Source: Planctomycetales bacterium (GTDB taxonomy: Bacteria > Planctomycetota > Planctomycetia > Pirellulales > S012-138). From it: a stretch of DNA of 58,740 bases. This document shows positions 1 through 9,257 of this stretch, piece by piece (within the stretch, counting starts at the first letter, position 1; each line of letters opens with the position of its first letter). The notes below the pieces were generated by a model. It worked only from the letters and a program-made list of their open reading frames with translations. It was not told the DNA's origin and made no database searches. The stretch is taken from contig WFOE01000119.1 of the NCBI GenBank assembly GCA_015488215.1, forward strand, positions 1-58,740, read 5' to 3'. The translations under genes and the position numbers were made by a program.

Positions 1-28
1 CATGCCTCCACTCCCCCAAGCCCTTACC

Positions 29-62
29 AAAAAACCTCGCCCCGGCATGGGCCGAGGCGAGG
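29..62 (-). terminator. Intrinsic terminator of glnA
   Basis: Read on the minus strand this is a 12-bp stem (CCTCGCCTCGGC paired with GCCGGGGCGAGG, one G-U pair) with a 4-nt loop, followed directly by six T. It starts 30 bp after the glnA stop codon, the expected place for the end of the glnA transcript. Confidence 0.85.
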
Positions 63-91
63 CGGGCTGAAAAGGGGGCGGGGGATGAACC

Positions 92-1507
92 TTAGATGTC
101 GAAGTACAGGCAGAACTCATACGGATGCGGCCGCAGCCGGATGGCATCCGCTTCGTTCTCCCGCTTGTAGCTGATCCAGGTTTCGATCACGTCTTCGGTA
201 AACACGTCCCCACGCCGCAGGAACTCGTGGTCTTCTTCCAGGGCGCAGAGGGCCTCTTCCAGCGAGCCGGGCGTCTGGGGCACCTTGGCCAGCTCTTCCG
301 GCGGCAGATCGTAGATGTCCTTGTCCAGCGGCTCGCCCGGATCGATCTTGTTCTGAATCCCATCCAGGGCGGCCATCAGCATGGCCGAGAAGGCCAGGTA
401 GGGGTTGCAGCTTGGGTCGGGGCAGCGGAACTCCACCCGTTTGGCTTTCGGGCTGGTGCTGTACATCGGAATGCGCACCGCCGCCGAGCGGTTCCGCTGC
501 GAGTAGGCAAGGTTCACCGGAGCTTCGTAACCCGGCACCAGCCGCTTGTAGCTGTTGGTCGTCGGGTTGGTGAAGGCCAGGATGGCCGGGGCGTGCTTCA
601 GGATGCCGCCGATGGCGTACAGGGCCGTCTCGCTCAGACCCGCATAGCCGCTTCCGGCAAACAGCGGCTCGCCGCCTTTCCACAGCGAAAAGTGCGTGTG
701 CATCCCCGAGCCGTTGTCGCCAAAAATCGGCTTGGGCATGAACGTGACCGTCTTGTTGTGCCGCCGGGCCACGTTCTTGACGATGTACTTGTAGATGACC
801 AACTGGTCGGCCATGTGGACCAGTTCCTGGAACCGCAGGTCGATTTCGGCCTGGCCGGCGGTGCCCACCTCGTGGTGCTGGCATTCTACCTCCAGCCCGC
901 AGTCGATCATCGTCTGCATCATCTCGTTGCGGATGTTCATCATCTGGTCGGCCGGAGGCACCGGGAAGTACCCCTCCTTGTGCCGCAGCTTGTAGCCCAG
1001 GTTCGGGTTTTCTTCCCGGCCGCGGTTCCATTCCCCTTCGATGCTGTCGATGAAATAGAACCCTTGATTGGCCGTCTGGTCGAAACGCACGTCGTCGAAG
1101 ATGAAGAACTCCGCCTCGGGGCCGAAGTAAGCCACGTCGGCCACGCCGCTGCTTTTCATGTAGTTGACCGCTTTGCGGGCCACGTTGCGCGGGTCGCGGC
1201 TGTAATCCTCACGGGTGATGGGGTCCTGGATGTTGCAGATCATCACCAGCGTGGGGATTTCGGTGAACGGGTCGATGAACGCCGTTTCCGGCTGGGGCAC
1301 CACGAGCATGTCGCTTTCGTTGATGCTCTGCCAGCCGCGGATGCTCGACCCGTCAAAGCCCAAGCCGGACTCGAACGTGTCCTCGTCCAGCTTGTCCACC
1401 GGAATGGTGAAATGCTGCCACAGCCCAGGAAAGTCCATGAACCGCAGGTCCACGGCTTTCACGCCACGGTCGCGACACAGCGCCAGCACCTCTTGGGGAG
1501 TCTTCAT
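92..1507 (-). CDS. glnA: Glutamine synthetase, type I
   Basis: Makes glutamine from glutamate, ammonia and ATP in the cytoplasm, the main entry of ammonium into metabolism. The 471-residue length fits bacterial GSI. Visible motifs are the N-terminal beta-grasp with GSSIRGW, the ATP-binding [16 protein letters not shown] block, the NRSAAVRIP glutamate-binding block and a C-terminal IYDLPPEE that places a Tyr at about residue 399, the position adenylylated in enterobacterial GSI. Control by adenylylation is therefore possible, but no adenylyltransferase or PII gene lies in the window. The gene stands alone, with a terminator after it, and upstream a sigma-54 type promoter plus a terminator-like hairpin in the leader. 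The assignment is secure. Confidence 0.97.
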   Translation of the reverse strand: MKTPQEVLALCRDRGVKAVDLRFMDFPGLWQHFTIPVDKLDEDTFESGLGFDGSSIRGWQSINESDMLVVPQPETAFIDPFTEIPTLVMICNIQDPITREDYSRDPRNVARKAVNYMKSSGVADVAYFGPEAEFFIFDDVRFDQTANQGFYFIDSIEGEWNRGREENPNLGYKLRHKEGYFPVPPADQMMNIRNEMMQTMIDCGLEVECQHHEVGTAGQAEIDLRFQELVHMADQLVIYKYIVKNVARRHNKTVTFMPKPIFGDNGSGMHTHFSLWKGGEPLFAGSGYAGLSETALYAIGGILKHAPAILAFTNPTTNSYKRLVPGYEAPVNLAYSQRNRSAAVRIPMYSTSPKAKRVEFRCPDPSCNPYLAFSAMLMAALDGIQNKIDPGEPLDKDIYDLPPEELAKVPQTPGSLEEALCALEEDHEFLRRGDVFTEDVIETWISYKRENEADAIRLRPHPYEFCLYFDI

Positions 1508-1549
1508 CGATACGGCACCTCAACATGCGAAAAACCAGAAGGAATACCC

Positions 1550-1573
1550 AAAAAGCCTCCCGCAGCGGGAGGC
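1550..1573 (-). terminator. Terminator-like hairpin in the glnA leader
   Basis: On the minus strand the palindrome GCCTCCCGCTGCGGGAGGC (7-9 bp stem) is followed at once by five T. It lies between the sigma-54 type promoter (1621-1638) and the glnA start codon at 1507, so a transcript from that promoter must pass it. This is the layout of an attenuator. It could instead be a REP-like palindrome that lies next to an A-run by chance; no alternative anti-terminator pairing was established. Confidence 0.5.
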
Positions 1574-1620
1574 TCCCACCAAGTATCGACTTCCCGGGAA
1601 GCCGAATAGCCGCCCTGTGA

Positions 1621-1638
1621 TAGCAACCCGGGTGCCAA
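1621..1638 (-). promoter_or_regulatory. Sigma-54 (RpoN) type promoter of glnA
   Basis: The minus strand reads TTGGCACCCGGGTTGCTA, matching the -24/-12 consensus TGGCAC-N5-TTGC with the invariant GG and GC exactly 12 nt apart. The predicted start is near 1612, giving a leader of about 105 nt. Nitrogen control of glnA through sigma-54 is well known in other bacteria, which supports the call. No NtrC-type activator site was recognised upstream. Confidence 0.75.
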
Positions 1639-2185
1639 CATGCAAGCATCAAGCAGGCTTTTTGTTGTAAGTTACTGATTAGCAATGTATTGCGGAAACA
1701 AAAAAACACATTCCTGAGGTCGTTTCTCCCCGCCGGGACTCCCTCGTTGCGCCTAATGCGCGCAGGACTGCATAACATTTGGGCAAGCAGTGTTGGTTTG
1801 GGGTATATGAGAAGGCTGTGTAAGCTTTCGTGGGAGATAGTCCGCTCCTGCGAGCTCACGGCCCCAACTGGGGTGTGGTAGCGCAAGTTCTTATTCTATT
1901 GCTTCTTGCAGTGTGAGCGCGCAAAGGGATCGGATAATCAGGAGAAGCCGCGGACAACAAAGCGATGGGCCAACTGCCCGATTTTTAGGCAATCGAGCGG
2001 GGAGGACTTCCTGGAGAGCACCCTTGATGAATCGTTTTCTGCCAAGTTGGGCAAGCCCCGGTGGTGTTATATGATGGGAAGCGTTTTCCGGCCGCGAAGA
2101 CTTGGCAAACCGCGGCTTGGTCCTTACCCGTTTCCCAACGCCCAGGAAGCCTTGTCCTGGTTCTCTCCTGCCTGTGGAAAAAACG
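1639..2185. other. Divergent intergenic region between glnA and the sulfatase gene
   Basis: No gene is supported here. The stretch 1650-1810 is clearly richer in A+T than its surroundings, which suits a control region. The only weak structure is a CCCC-aact-GGGG hairpin near 1862-1875. No promoter for the sulfatase could be fixed. Confidence 0.4.
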
Positions 2186-3690
2186 ATGCGGCGATTCGTC
2201 TGGCTTGGCATCGGGCTTGTGCTTGGGCTGATTTCGCTTCCGGCGGATGCGGCCCCGCCTCGGCCCAACATGGTGCTCATCTATGGCGACGACGTGGGCT
2301 ACGGCGACCTGGGCTGCTACGGGGCGAAGCTCATCCCCACGCCGAACCTGGACCGCCTGGCCGCCCAGGGGCTGCGATTTACCGACGCCCACTGCACGGC
2401 CGCCACGTGCAGTCCTTCCCGATTTGCACTGCTGACGGGCGTGCACGCCTTCCGCCACCGGGTGCGCGTGCTGCCGCCAGGTGCGGGGCTGGTCATTCCC
2501 ACCGACGCGTTCACTCTGCCGCGGATGTTCAAACGGGCCGGCTACCACACGGCCGTGGTGGGCAAGTGGCACCTGGGGCTCGGTCCCCGCCGGGGCAAGC
2601 TGGACTGGAACGGTCCCATCCGGCCCGGCCCGCTGGAACTGGGCTTCGACTACGCCTTTCTGCTCCCTTCGACCAATGACCGCGTGCCCTGCGTTTATGT
2701 GGAGAACCATCGCGTGGTGGGCTTGGAGCCGCAGGACCCGTTGTTCCTGGGCCGACAGCGGCCTCCGGTTCCCTGCACCGAGTATCCCGACGGCAAGAAG
2801 CACCCGGAGGCGATGACTTACTACCGCAGCAGCCACGGACACAACAATTCGGTCATCAACGGCATCGGGCGGATTGGCTACCAGTGGGGCGGGCGCCAGG
2901 CCTTGTGGAACGACGAGACGATGACCGACGAGTTCGTCCGCCGGATTAAGCGGTACATCGCTTCGCGGGCGGGGAAAGGACCGTTTTTCCTCTACTTCGC
3001 CTCCCAGGCAATCCACGTGCCCAGAACCCCGCATCCGCGGTTCCACGGCAAATCGAAGCTCACCTACCGTGGCGACGCGATGGTCGAGTTGGATTGGGCC
3101 GTGGGCGAAATCCTCCGCACGCTGGACGAACACGGGCTTACCAGGAACACCATCGTCATTTTCACCAGCGACAACGGCCCGGTTTACGACGACGGCTACC
3201 GCGACGGCACCACGGTCCTTACTTCCACGGCCGAGGTGGACCGGGGACAGGGCCCTATCGTGGCGGCAAGTACCAGATCTACGAAGGCGGAACCCGGGTG
3301 CCTTTTATCATTCGCTGGCCGGGACACATCCGGCCGGGAACCACCAGTCCCGCCCTGATTACCCAAGTGGGGCTGCTGGCCACGTTTGCCGAGCTGCTGG
3401 GCGTGGAGCTACCGCCCGGACAGGCTGAGGACAGCCGCAGCTTTTTGCCCGCCCTGCTCGGCCGGGACCAGCGGGGGCTGCCGTTTATCGTCGAAGAAGC
3501 CGGCGGGGTGGCCCTGCGGCAGGGCCCCTGGAAATACATCCCCCGGACCCGCCGGTGGAAAGAACAGCTTTACCACCTGGAGCGTGATCCGGGCGAACAA
3601 CATAACCTGCTGCGGCAACATCCCGAACGGGCCCAAGCCATGAAACGGCTGCTGCAACAAATCCGGCAGCGTCCGCTGCGGAAACTATAA
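2186..3690 (+). pseudogene. Secreted sulfatase, interrupted by a one-base frameshift
   Basis: A type I sulfatase would hydrolyse sulfate esters of polysaccharides outside the cytoplasm. The start at 2186 gives a signal peptide (MRRFVWLGIGLVLG, then LPADA). Metal-binding GDDVGYGD follows, and CSPSR carries the Cys (about residue 75) that is converted to formylglycine. The frame then breaks at about 3248-3253: translation runs off to a stop at 3358, while the rest of the family sequence (GPYRGGKYQIYEGGTRVPF and a C-terminus ending at 3690) continues in another frame. Adding one base after GGACA would restore DRGHGPYRGG. Either the gene is freshly inactivated or the assembly has a single-base error. 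Both halves look otherwise undamaged. Confidence 0.85.
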
Positions 3691-3705
3691 GAGCGTGCAC
3701 AAAAC

Positions 3706-3758
3706 CTTCTGGCGCTGTTCCAAGCCTCGGGCGAGGCGCTTGCAGCCGGAAGTTTTTT
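3706..3758 (+). terminator. Intrinsic terminator after the sulfatase
   Basis: An outer stem CTTCTGGC (3706-3713) pairs with GCCGGAAG (3745-3752, one G-U), encloses a smaller CCTC/GAGG hairpin, and is followed by six T. It lies 15 bp after the sulfatase stop and separates that gene from the next. Confidence 0.65.
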
Positions 3759-3836
3759 GCCAGCCTGTAAAACAACCCGGATAACCGGGACCGCATCCGG
3801 TCCGGGGCGCTCGTTGCTCGTCCAAGGAGGTGGCCG

Positions 3837-4784
3837 ATGGTCGATTTTCAATATCTCTACCGCGGGCTGTGCGCCCTGGCGAGCTGCCACCGGGTAGGCC
3901 CTCTGGCCGGACATCTGGGAGCGGCCGTGGTGGCCGGGTACTTTCTGGGCGAGGACCAGCCCCAGTGGCCCGAGGCCGTGTTTCGCGGTATCGAAGGCGA
4001 GCTGGATCGAATTATTGCCGGGGAAGAAGCCATCTGGTTCAACGCACGCCAGGCGGGTATCACGCCCCGCGAGCTGTTCCGCCCCTTTCCCGAAGGCAAA
4101 CCCGTGGCCCGAGCGTTGGACCGTCTGGCTCAGGCGCTGACCCCTTCGCTTTCGCGGCTGCGGCAATCCGGGCACAACGTCATCTTTGCCACATTGGCCA
4201 TGCGGGCCCTGGGCAGCCACGAACAATACGCCACCGAGGAAATCGTTTCGGGGATTGCCAAACTGCTTGGTCAGTTCCGCCAGGCTTCGCCCGGTCGAGG
4301 CTACTACGGTAAGCCGCAAGGCTGGCGGCGCGGGGACCAGGTGAAGCTCCCCCCGGAGCAGGTCAAGCCGTACCGCTCGCTGATGCACATGGTCGAAACC
4401 ACACTCGGGGAGTTGGCGGCCACGGCGTCGGTGCGCAAACAGGGCTACGGGGGGCTGTGGCATCTAATCAACCACGCTGCGGCTGTGGTGGAGCTGGACC
4501 GGTTGGGCTACCGGACCCTGGCCCGCACGGCGCTGAAGGCCCACGCCCACCACCTGGCCTTGTGGCGAGGGCTGCCGGTGGTGGAAAAAGAACTGGGGCC
4601 TATGGTCCCTGCCGAACACGACCCCTGGACGCCCGCGTACTGGCAGGGAATGCTCAAGCGGGACCAGGCCCGGCTTACTCACCGGATTAAAACGCTGTTT
4701 GGGTATTTCACGCTGCGGCGTCTGGTGGAAGATGCCGCACTGCTCCGGCGAGCGGACCGGGCGCTGCGTTATCTGATGGCCTGA
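3837..4784 (+). CDS. Hypothetical protein, helical, no recognised domain
   Basis: The 315-residue product has no signal peptide and no convincing membrane segment. It is rich in Ala, Leu and Arg and looks all-helical. Several His-containing patches (MHMVET, WHLINHAA, KAHAHHLALWRG) might bind a metal or cofactor, but no family motif was recognised. The start is backed by the AAGGAGG Shine-Dalgarno at 3822-3828. A terminator lies upstream and 179 bp separate it from the TPR gene, so it may be transcribed alone. I do not recognise it. Confidence 0.7.
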   Translation: MVDFQYLYRGLCALASCHRVGPLAGHLGAAVVAGYFLGEDQPQWPEAVFRGIEGELDRIIAGEEAIWFNARQAGITPRELFRPFPEGKPVARALDRLAQALTPSLSRLRQSGHNVIFATLAMRALGSHEQYATEEIVSGIAKLLGQFRQASPGRGYYGKPQGWRRGDQVKLPPEQVKPYRSLMHMVETTLGELAATASVRKQGYGGLWHLINHAAAVVELDRLGYRTLARTALKAHAHHLALWRGLPVVEKELGPMVPAEHDPWTPAYWQGMLKRDQARLTHRIKTLFGYFTLRRLVEDAALLRRADRALRYLMA

Positions 4785-4963
4785 GCCACCCTGGAACCGA
4801 CGCAGCTCGCGTGGCGGCCGGTAGGGCCGGCAGGTAGAATAACTAGAAGGAGCGAACCGGAAGGTAACTTTGAACAGCGGAGTTTCCCGCCCGGGGCGTT
4901 GGGCTCCGGGTTCTGGGGAGCAATTGTGCGGAAACTGACCGATTTACCGGCCGAGGATGCCCG

Positions 4964-7228
4964 ATGACCGTTCGCATCGTGTTCGTGGTTTTGGCCTGGG
5001 GGATGGCCTCTGGGGTGGCTTTTGCCGGGCTGCCGCTGGTGGCTCCGCCCGTCTCGCCGGCAAAGGAGCAGCCGGCCCCGTTGGTGCTGGACCGTATCGA
5101 AGAAACCCTGCCGCCGCTGCCCCGCAGCCCCGAGGAGGAAGACCGCCTGCGGGCGCAGGCCCTGTTCGCCACCGCTCGGATTAAGCAGCGGCAAGGCAAG
5201 CTGGCCGAAGCCCTGGCTCTTTACCAGCGGGCGTTCCGGCTTGATCCGCACTCCTATCCCATTCTGGAAGAAATCGTCGCGCTTTCGTTCCGGCTGAAGC
5301 GGGCCGACCAGGCAATCCGCTACGCGGAAAAGGCGGCCCAGTTGGGCGGACAGAACCGGCGGTTTTTCCAGGTGCTGGCCGATTTTCTGGTGCAGGCCGG
5401 ACGGCTGGAAAAAGCGATCCAGTTCTACCGCCGCGTGCTGGAGCTGGAATCGCCCCAGGAGAAAAAAACCGCCCAGCACGTGTTGGTGGTCATGCAGTTG
5501 GGCCGTCTCTACGCCGTGACCAAGCGGTACCGCGAGGCGGCTCAGGCTTTCCGCGAAGTGCTCCATGCCCTGGAAAACGCCAAGCAGTACGGCATCGACG
5601 CCCGAGTGCGGGCACGGTTGCTGGGCAACGCCGGGGCCACTTATCGCCTGATGGGCCGAGCGTTTCTGGAAGCCGGGGAGCTGAACCGGGCCGAAGAGGC
5701 GTTCCGCACCGCGCATGCAGTCAGCCGCGACCAGCCCACCTGGCAGTACCACCAGGCGCTGCTGGCCCTGCGCCGCGGCAAGCCCAAGCAGGCGCTTGAG
5801 CATCTGGAAGAATACTTCCAGCTCAAGGGGACCAGCCGCCGCCAGGAACCTTACGAGCTGCTGCAGCAAGTGCTGGAGAAGCTGGGCCGAAAGAACGAGC
5901 TAATCCCGCGGCTTGAAAAACTGCACCAGGCCGACCCGAAAAACGTCTATCTGGCCTTGTTTCTGGGCAAGCGGCTCGTGGAAGCCCGGCAATGGAAGAA
6001 AGCGGCCGCGGTGCTGGAACAGGTGGCTTCCACGGACCTGAAAGCCACCCCGGACCACGCCCCACTGGTGGGCCAGGCCCTGCGGTTGCTGGTGCAATCG
6101 GCCCGGCAGCTTCAGGATGCGGAATTGCTGGCCCGGGCGCTGGGCAGAACCATCGACGTGGCCGGGGAGCTTGACCCGGTGGAAGAAGAACTCAAGGTGG
6201 CCCTGGAACAGAAGCCGCTTGTCGAAAAGCTGCTGCAACGAGCCGAGAAACAGCTCCAGCAGGCCAAGGCCGACTTCGGCCAGGTGGTGGCCGCGGCCCT
6301 GGTGGCCGTCCGGGCCGGCAAACCGGACCTGGCCCGGAAGCTGTTCCTCCACGCCATCAAACTGCGGCCCGACGAGGAAGCCGCCCTGCTGATGAACTGG
6401 GGACTGGCCCTGCTGGAAGATTATCCCCGGCAGGCAGCGGAAGTGTTCCGTCGGGCCGTGGAGCAAAAGGTCAATCCGGACGGCCAGGTCGCCTTCTTGC
6501 TTTACTGGGCGCTGTCGCTGGAGCTTTCCGGGCAGACGGACGAGGCTTTGAAAGTAATCGACCGGGCCATAGCGGCCGCTCCGGGCAACCCGCAAATCGA
6601 AAGCCGCAAGCCCTGGATTTTGTACCATGCGGGTCGTTACGAGGAGGCGAGGCGCGGCTTCCTGAAACTGCTGGAAAAATACGGCGACAACTACGAAAAC
6701 GAAGCCGTGCGGCAGGTGGTCCGCACCGCCCGGATGATTCTGTCGAACATCGCCGTGATTCGGGACAATCTGCCCGAAGCAGAAGAGTGGCTCGAACAGG
6801 TGCTGGATGAGTTTCCCGACGACCCCGGGGCGCTGAACGACCTGGGCTACCTTTGGGCCGACCAGGGTAAGCATCTGCACCGGGCCCTGGAAATGATTCG
6901 GAAAGCCGTGGCCGCGGAACCGGACAATGCGGCCTATCTGGATTCGCTGGGTTGGGTGCTCTATCGCCTGGGTCGCGTGGAAGAAGCCCTGAAGTACCTG
7001 GAACGGGCTGTGGAGCTACTGGGTCAGGATCCCGACGGCGTGGTGCTGGACCACCTGGGCGACGTGTACCACACCCTGGGACAACACGACAGAGCCGTCC
7101 AGATGTGGCAACGAGCCCTGAAGGCTCTGGACCCCAAGATCGAGCAGAAGAAAATCGACCAGGTACGCCGCAAGCTGCAACGAGCCAAAGCCTCGCAGGG
7201 CCGTCGTCGGCAGGGCACCGTTCGATGA
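4964..7228 (+). CDS. Exported TPR-repeat protein
   Basis: The 754-residue protein opens with a signal peptide (MTVRIVFVVLAWGMASGVAFAG) and is otherwise tetratricopeptide repeats. Clear units include the stretch KLAEALALYQRAFRLDP near residue 80, the GRLEKAIQFYRRVLEL unit near 150, and RVEEALKYLERAVELL near 675, with some degenerate helical pairs between. TPR arrays act as protein-protein scaffolds; with an export signal this one should work in the periplasm or at the envelope. The C-terminus is short and basic. No enzymatic domain is seen and the partner is unknown. The YebC-family gene follows after 146 bp. Confidence 0.85.
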   Translation: MTVRIVFVVLAWGMASGVAFAGLPLVAPPVSPAKEQPAPLVLDRIEETLPPLPRSPEEEDRLRAQALFATARIKQRQGKLAEALALYQRAFRLDPHSYPILEEIVALSFRLKRADQAIRYAEKAAQLGGQNRRFFQVLADFLVQAGRLEKAIQFYRRVLELESPQEKKTAQHVLVVMQLGRLYAVTKRYREAAQAFREVLHALENAKQYGIDARVRARLLGNAGATYRLMGRAFLEAGELNRAEEAFRTAHAVSRDQPTWQYHQALLALRRGKPKQALEHLEEYFQLKGTSRRQEPYELLQQVLEKLGRKNELIPRLEKLHQADPKNVYLALFLGKRLVEARQWKKAAAVLEQVASTDLKATPDHAPLVGQALRLLVQSARQLQDAELLARALGRTIDVAGELDPVEEELKVALEQKPLVEKLLQRAEKQLQQAKADFGQVVAAALVAVRAGKPDLARKLFLHAIKLRPDEEAALLMNWGLALLEDYPRQAAEVFRRAVEQKVNPDGQVAFLLYWALSLELSGQTDEALKVIDRAIAAAPGNPQIESRKPWILYHAGRYEEARRGFLKLLEKYGDNYENEAVRQVVRTARMILSNIAVIRDNLPEAEEWLEQVLDEFPDDPGALNDLGYLWADQGKHLHRALEMIRKAVAAEPDNAAYLDSLGWVLYRLGRVEEALKYLERAVELLGQDPDGVVLDHLGDVYHTLGQHDRAVQMWQRALKALDPKIEQKKIDQVRRKLQRAKASQGRRRQGTVR

Positions 7229-7374
7229 ATCGAAGGGCCGGAGTATGTCGGCCGGCCGGTGGTGGGCACTGGTTGGCGGAAGGCTTTTGCAGGGCTTATG
7301 CTGAATACATGGCGGTAGCCCTTCGGTTTTCTCCTCCTCATGTGTGGTGAGAGCAAAAGGAGCAACACAGAGCG

Positions 7375-8124
7375 ATGGCAGGACATTCGCACTGGGCCGG
7401 CATCAAGCACAAAAAAGCGGCCGTGGATGCCAAACGCGGCAAGCTGTGGAGCAAGCTTTCCCGGGCGATCATCGTGGCGGCCAAGTCCGGCGGCGGCGAT
7501 CCCGAAGCCAATCCCCGACTGCGGCAGGCCATTGCCGACGCCAAAGCGGCCAACATGCCCAACGAGAACATCACTCGGGCCATCAAGAAAGGCACAGGCG
7601 AGCTGGCCAGCGAACAGCTCGAAGAAATCGTCTACGAAGGCTACGGGCCCGGCGGCGTGGCCGTCATGTGCGAGATTCTGACCGACAACCGCAACCGCAC
7701 CGCTTCGGAAGTGCGCAAAATCTTCGAACGCCACGGGGGCAAGTTGGGTACCAGCGGCTGCGTGGCTTGGCAGTTCCATCGCAAAGGGTTGTTCATCATC
7801 CCGGCCGGCCAGACCGACGAGGACACCCTGATGGAAGTGGCTCTGGAAGCCGAAGCCGAAGACGTAAAACCCCAGGGCGAAAAGTTCGAAGTGCTCTGCG
7901 ACCCGGCCCACTTCGAACAGGTGGCCCAGGCGCTGCAACAGGCCGGCATCACCCCGGAGCTGAAGCAGATTACCCTCATCCCCGAAACCACCGTGGACCT
8001 GGACGCGGAGACGGGCCGCAAGGTGCTCAAGCTGCTCGAAGCCCTGGACGACCACGACGACGTGCAGAACGTGGTGGCCAACTTCAACATGCCCGAAGAA
8101 GTCATGGCCGAGCTGGAAGCCTGA
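7375..8124 (+). CDS. yebC: YebC/PmpR-family DNA-binding / translation factor
   Basis: The N-terminus MAGHSHWAGIKHKKAAVDAK and the 249-residue length are diagnostic of the YebC family (TACO1 in mitochondria). Members have been described as transcriptional regulators such as PmpR and, more recently, as factors that help ribosomes through stalling sequences such as polyproline. Sequence alone does not tell which applies. The three-domain arrangement is complete, including the NxNRTASEVRKIFERHGG block. An AAAAGGAG Shine-Dalgarno precedes the ATG. The protein is cytoplasmic. Confidence 0.95.
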   Translation: MAGHSHWAGIKHKKAAVDAKRGKLWSKLSRAIIVAAKSGGGDPEANPRLRQAIADAKAANMPNENITRAIKKGTGELASEQLEEIVYEGYGPGGVAVMCEILTDNRNRTASEVRKIFERHGGKLGTSGCVAWQFHRKGLFIIPAGQTDEDTLMEVALEAEAEDVKPQGEKFEVLCDPAHFEQVAQALQQAGITPELKQITLIPETTVDLDAETGRKVLKLLEALDDHDDVQNVVANFNMPEEVMAELEA

Positions 8125-8443
8125 ACCGCCGCCGGTTCTGCAATCGGCATGGGGCGAGACAACGCCTGTCCGTGTTGTGTTTTTCTCCCCGAGCAAGCTT
8201 AGGGCTCGCCAACGGTAAGAACCAGGGGGGCTTGCATTAGTGCAGAAGCAGCTTCTCGCCCTCCACGCCTCCGAGCCCCCACGCCCCTGGCCGGTGCAAG
8301 CCGGCGTCTCAAATCGGCGTCGGGCAGAATCTTTCTGACGGCGCCGGTCCGGTTGTGCCAATCGTTCGCGGCAGACGCCCTGGCGGCACAACTCTTTATT
8401 TTGCGGGCAAGTTCCGCCGAAAACCCTTTCGTGCGGTTTGCAT
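8125..8443. other. Intergenic region after yebC
   Basis: No gene is supported. A weak ACAAC/GTTGT hairpin followed by GTTTTT at about 8159-8186 could end the yebC transcript. A small palindrome with GAGC and GCTC arms (about 8193-8212) ends in GGGCTCGCC and resembles the outer arm of the REP pair at 42783-42868. Confidence 0.35.
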
Positions 8444-8459
8444 TGGCACGCATTGTGCA
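8444..8459 (+). promoter_or_regulatory. Sigma-54 (RpoN) type promoter
   Basis: TGGCACGCATTGTGCA matches the -24 element TGGCACG exactly and the -12 element TTGCA in four of five positions, with GG and GC 12 nt apart. Transcription would start near 8470, 48 bp before the gene at 8518. The upstream 300 bp carry no gene, leaving room for an enhancer. Confidence 0.6.
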
Positions 8460-8517
8460 ACATCGCTGAGGTGAAATCCGGTGCCAATGAGCCTTTGACC
8501 AACGAAGGGGTTGTGCC

Positions 8518-9228
8518 ATGGTCGCTGCCGCGTCCCGACGCCCTCCGCTGTTTCTGCCCGCAGAAGAACCCGCTCCGGCGGCGGTAACGCGGACGCTTCC
8601 CGTGTCGCCACGGCGCATGCACTCCACCCTGCCCGGCTATGCGCAGCTTAAGGCGGAACTCCCGCCGGCGCTGGCCGAGCAGTTGGACCTTTGGATTGAC
8701 CGCTATCTGGCCCAACGAGGCCAGGGGTGGCTGCTCAGCCCGGCCGACTTTCTGCACTGGCTGTTTCGCCATCCGGAGCTTCCCGATACCCAGCGGGGAA
8801 CGGTGGCCCACTTGTTGGCCCTGGAGTTGATTCAGCAGGAGCGTCAGGTTCGCCGTGACCAACTGGAACGGTTCTACCGCTGGAATCGGGCCAGCCGGCG
8901 CCGGCTTCGCCGGGGCGAGCTTACGCTGGCCGACCGTGTGGTGGCCAACCCGCTGGTGGTGCGGCTTGGCTGGCAGGAGGCCAGCGGCCAGCAAGGAGTG
9001 CAGACGGCCCAGGAAGTTCAATGGCTGTTCTTCCCGGCCGAAACGCGCCTGGTGGCCCTGCGGCCCAAGCCCGGTGTGTTGGAACTGCTGGCTCCGTTGG
9101 CCCGGTCGGGGGCTCAGGGGATTTCGCTTGGGCAATGGCTGGAAGAGCTTTCGGCCCCGCAGGCAGCTCGGCTGCTGCGGCTTTTGCCGGAACTGTTCCA
9201 GTTGGGGCTTGCGGCTCTGGCCCCGTAG
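8518..9228 (+). CDS. Hypothetical protein behind a sigma-54 type promoter
   Basis: The 236-residue cytoplasmic protein has a proline-rich N-terminus, then a helical, arginine-rich body containing LSPADFLHWLFRHPELPDTQ and two leucine-rich segments near the C-terminus. There is no signal peptide and no membrane span. No domain was recognised. The ATG at 8518 fits the promoter-like sequence 48-70 bp upstream; a second in-frame ATG near 8617 is possible. It stands alone between gene-free stretches. If the promoter is real, the gene should answer to a sigma-54 activator, possibly nitrogen or stress, but nothing in the protein says which. Confidence 0.65.
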   Translation: MVAAASRRPPLFLPAEEPAPAAVTRTLPVSPRRMHSTLPGYAQLKAELPPALAEQLDLWIDRYLAQRGQGWLLSPADFLHWLFRHPELPDTQRGTVAHLLALELIQQERQVRRDQLERFYRWNRASRRRLRRGELTLADRVVANPLVVRLGWQEASGQQGVQTAQEVQWLFFPAETRLVALRPKPGVLELLAPLARSGAQGISLGQWLEELSAPQAARLLRLLPELFQLGLAALAP

Positions 9229-9257
9229 CAGGTCGCCCCGGCGAAGGACCTGGCCGG

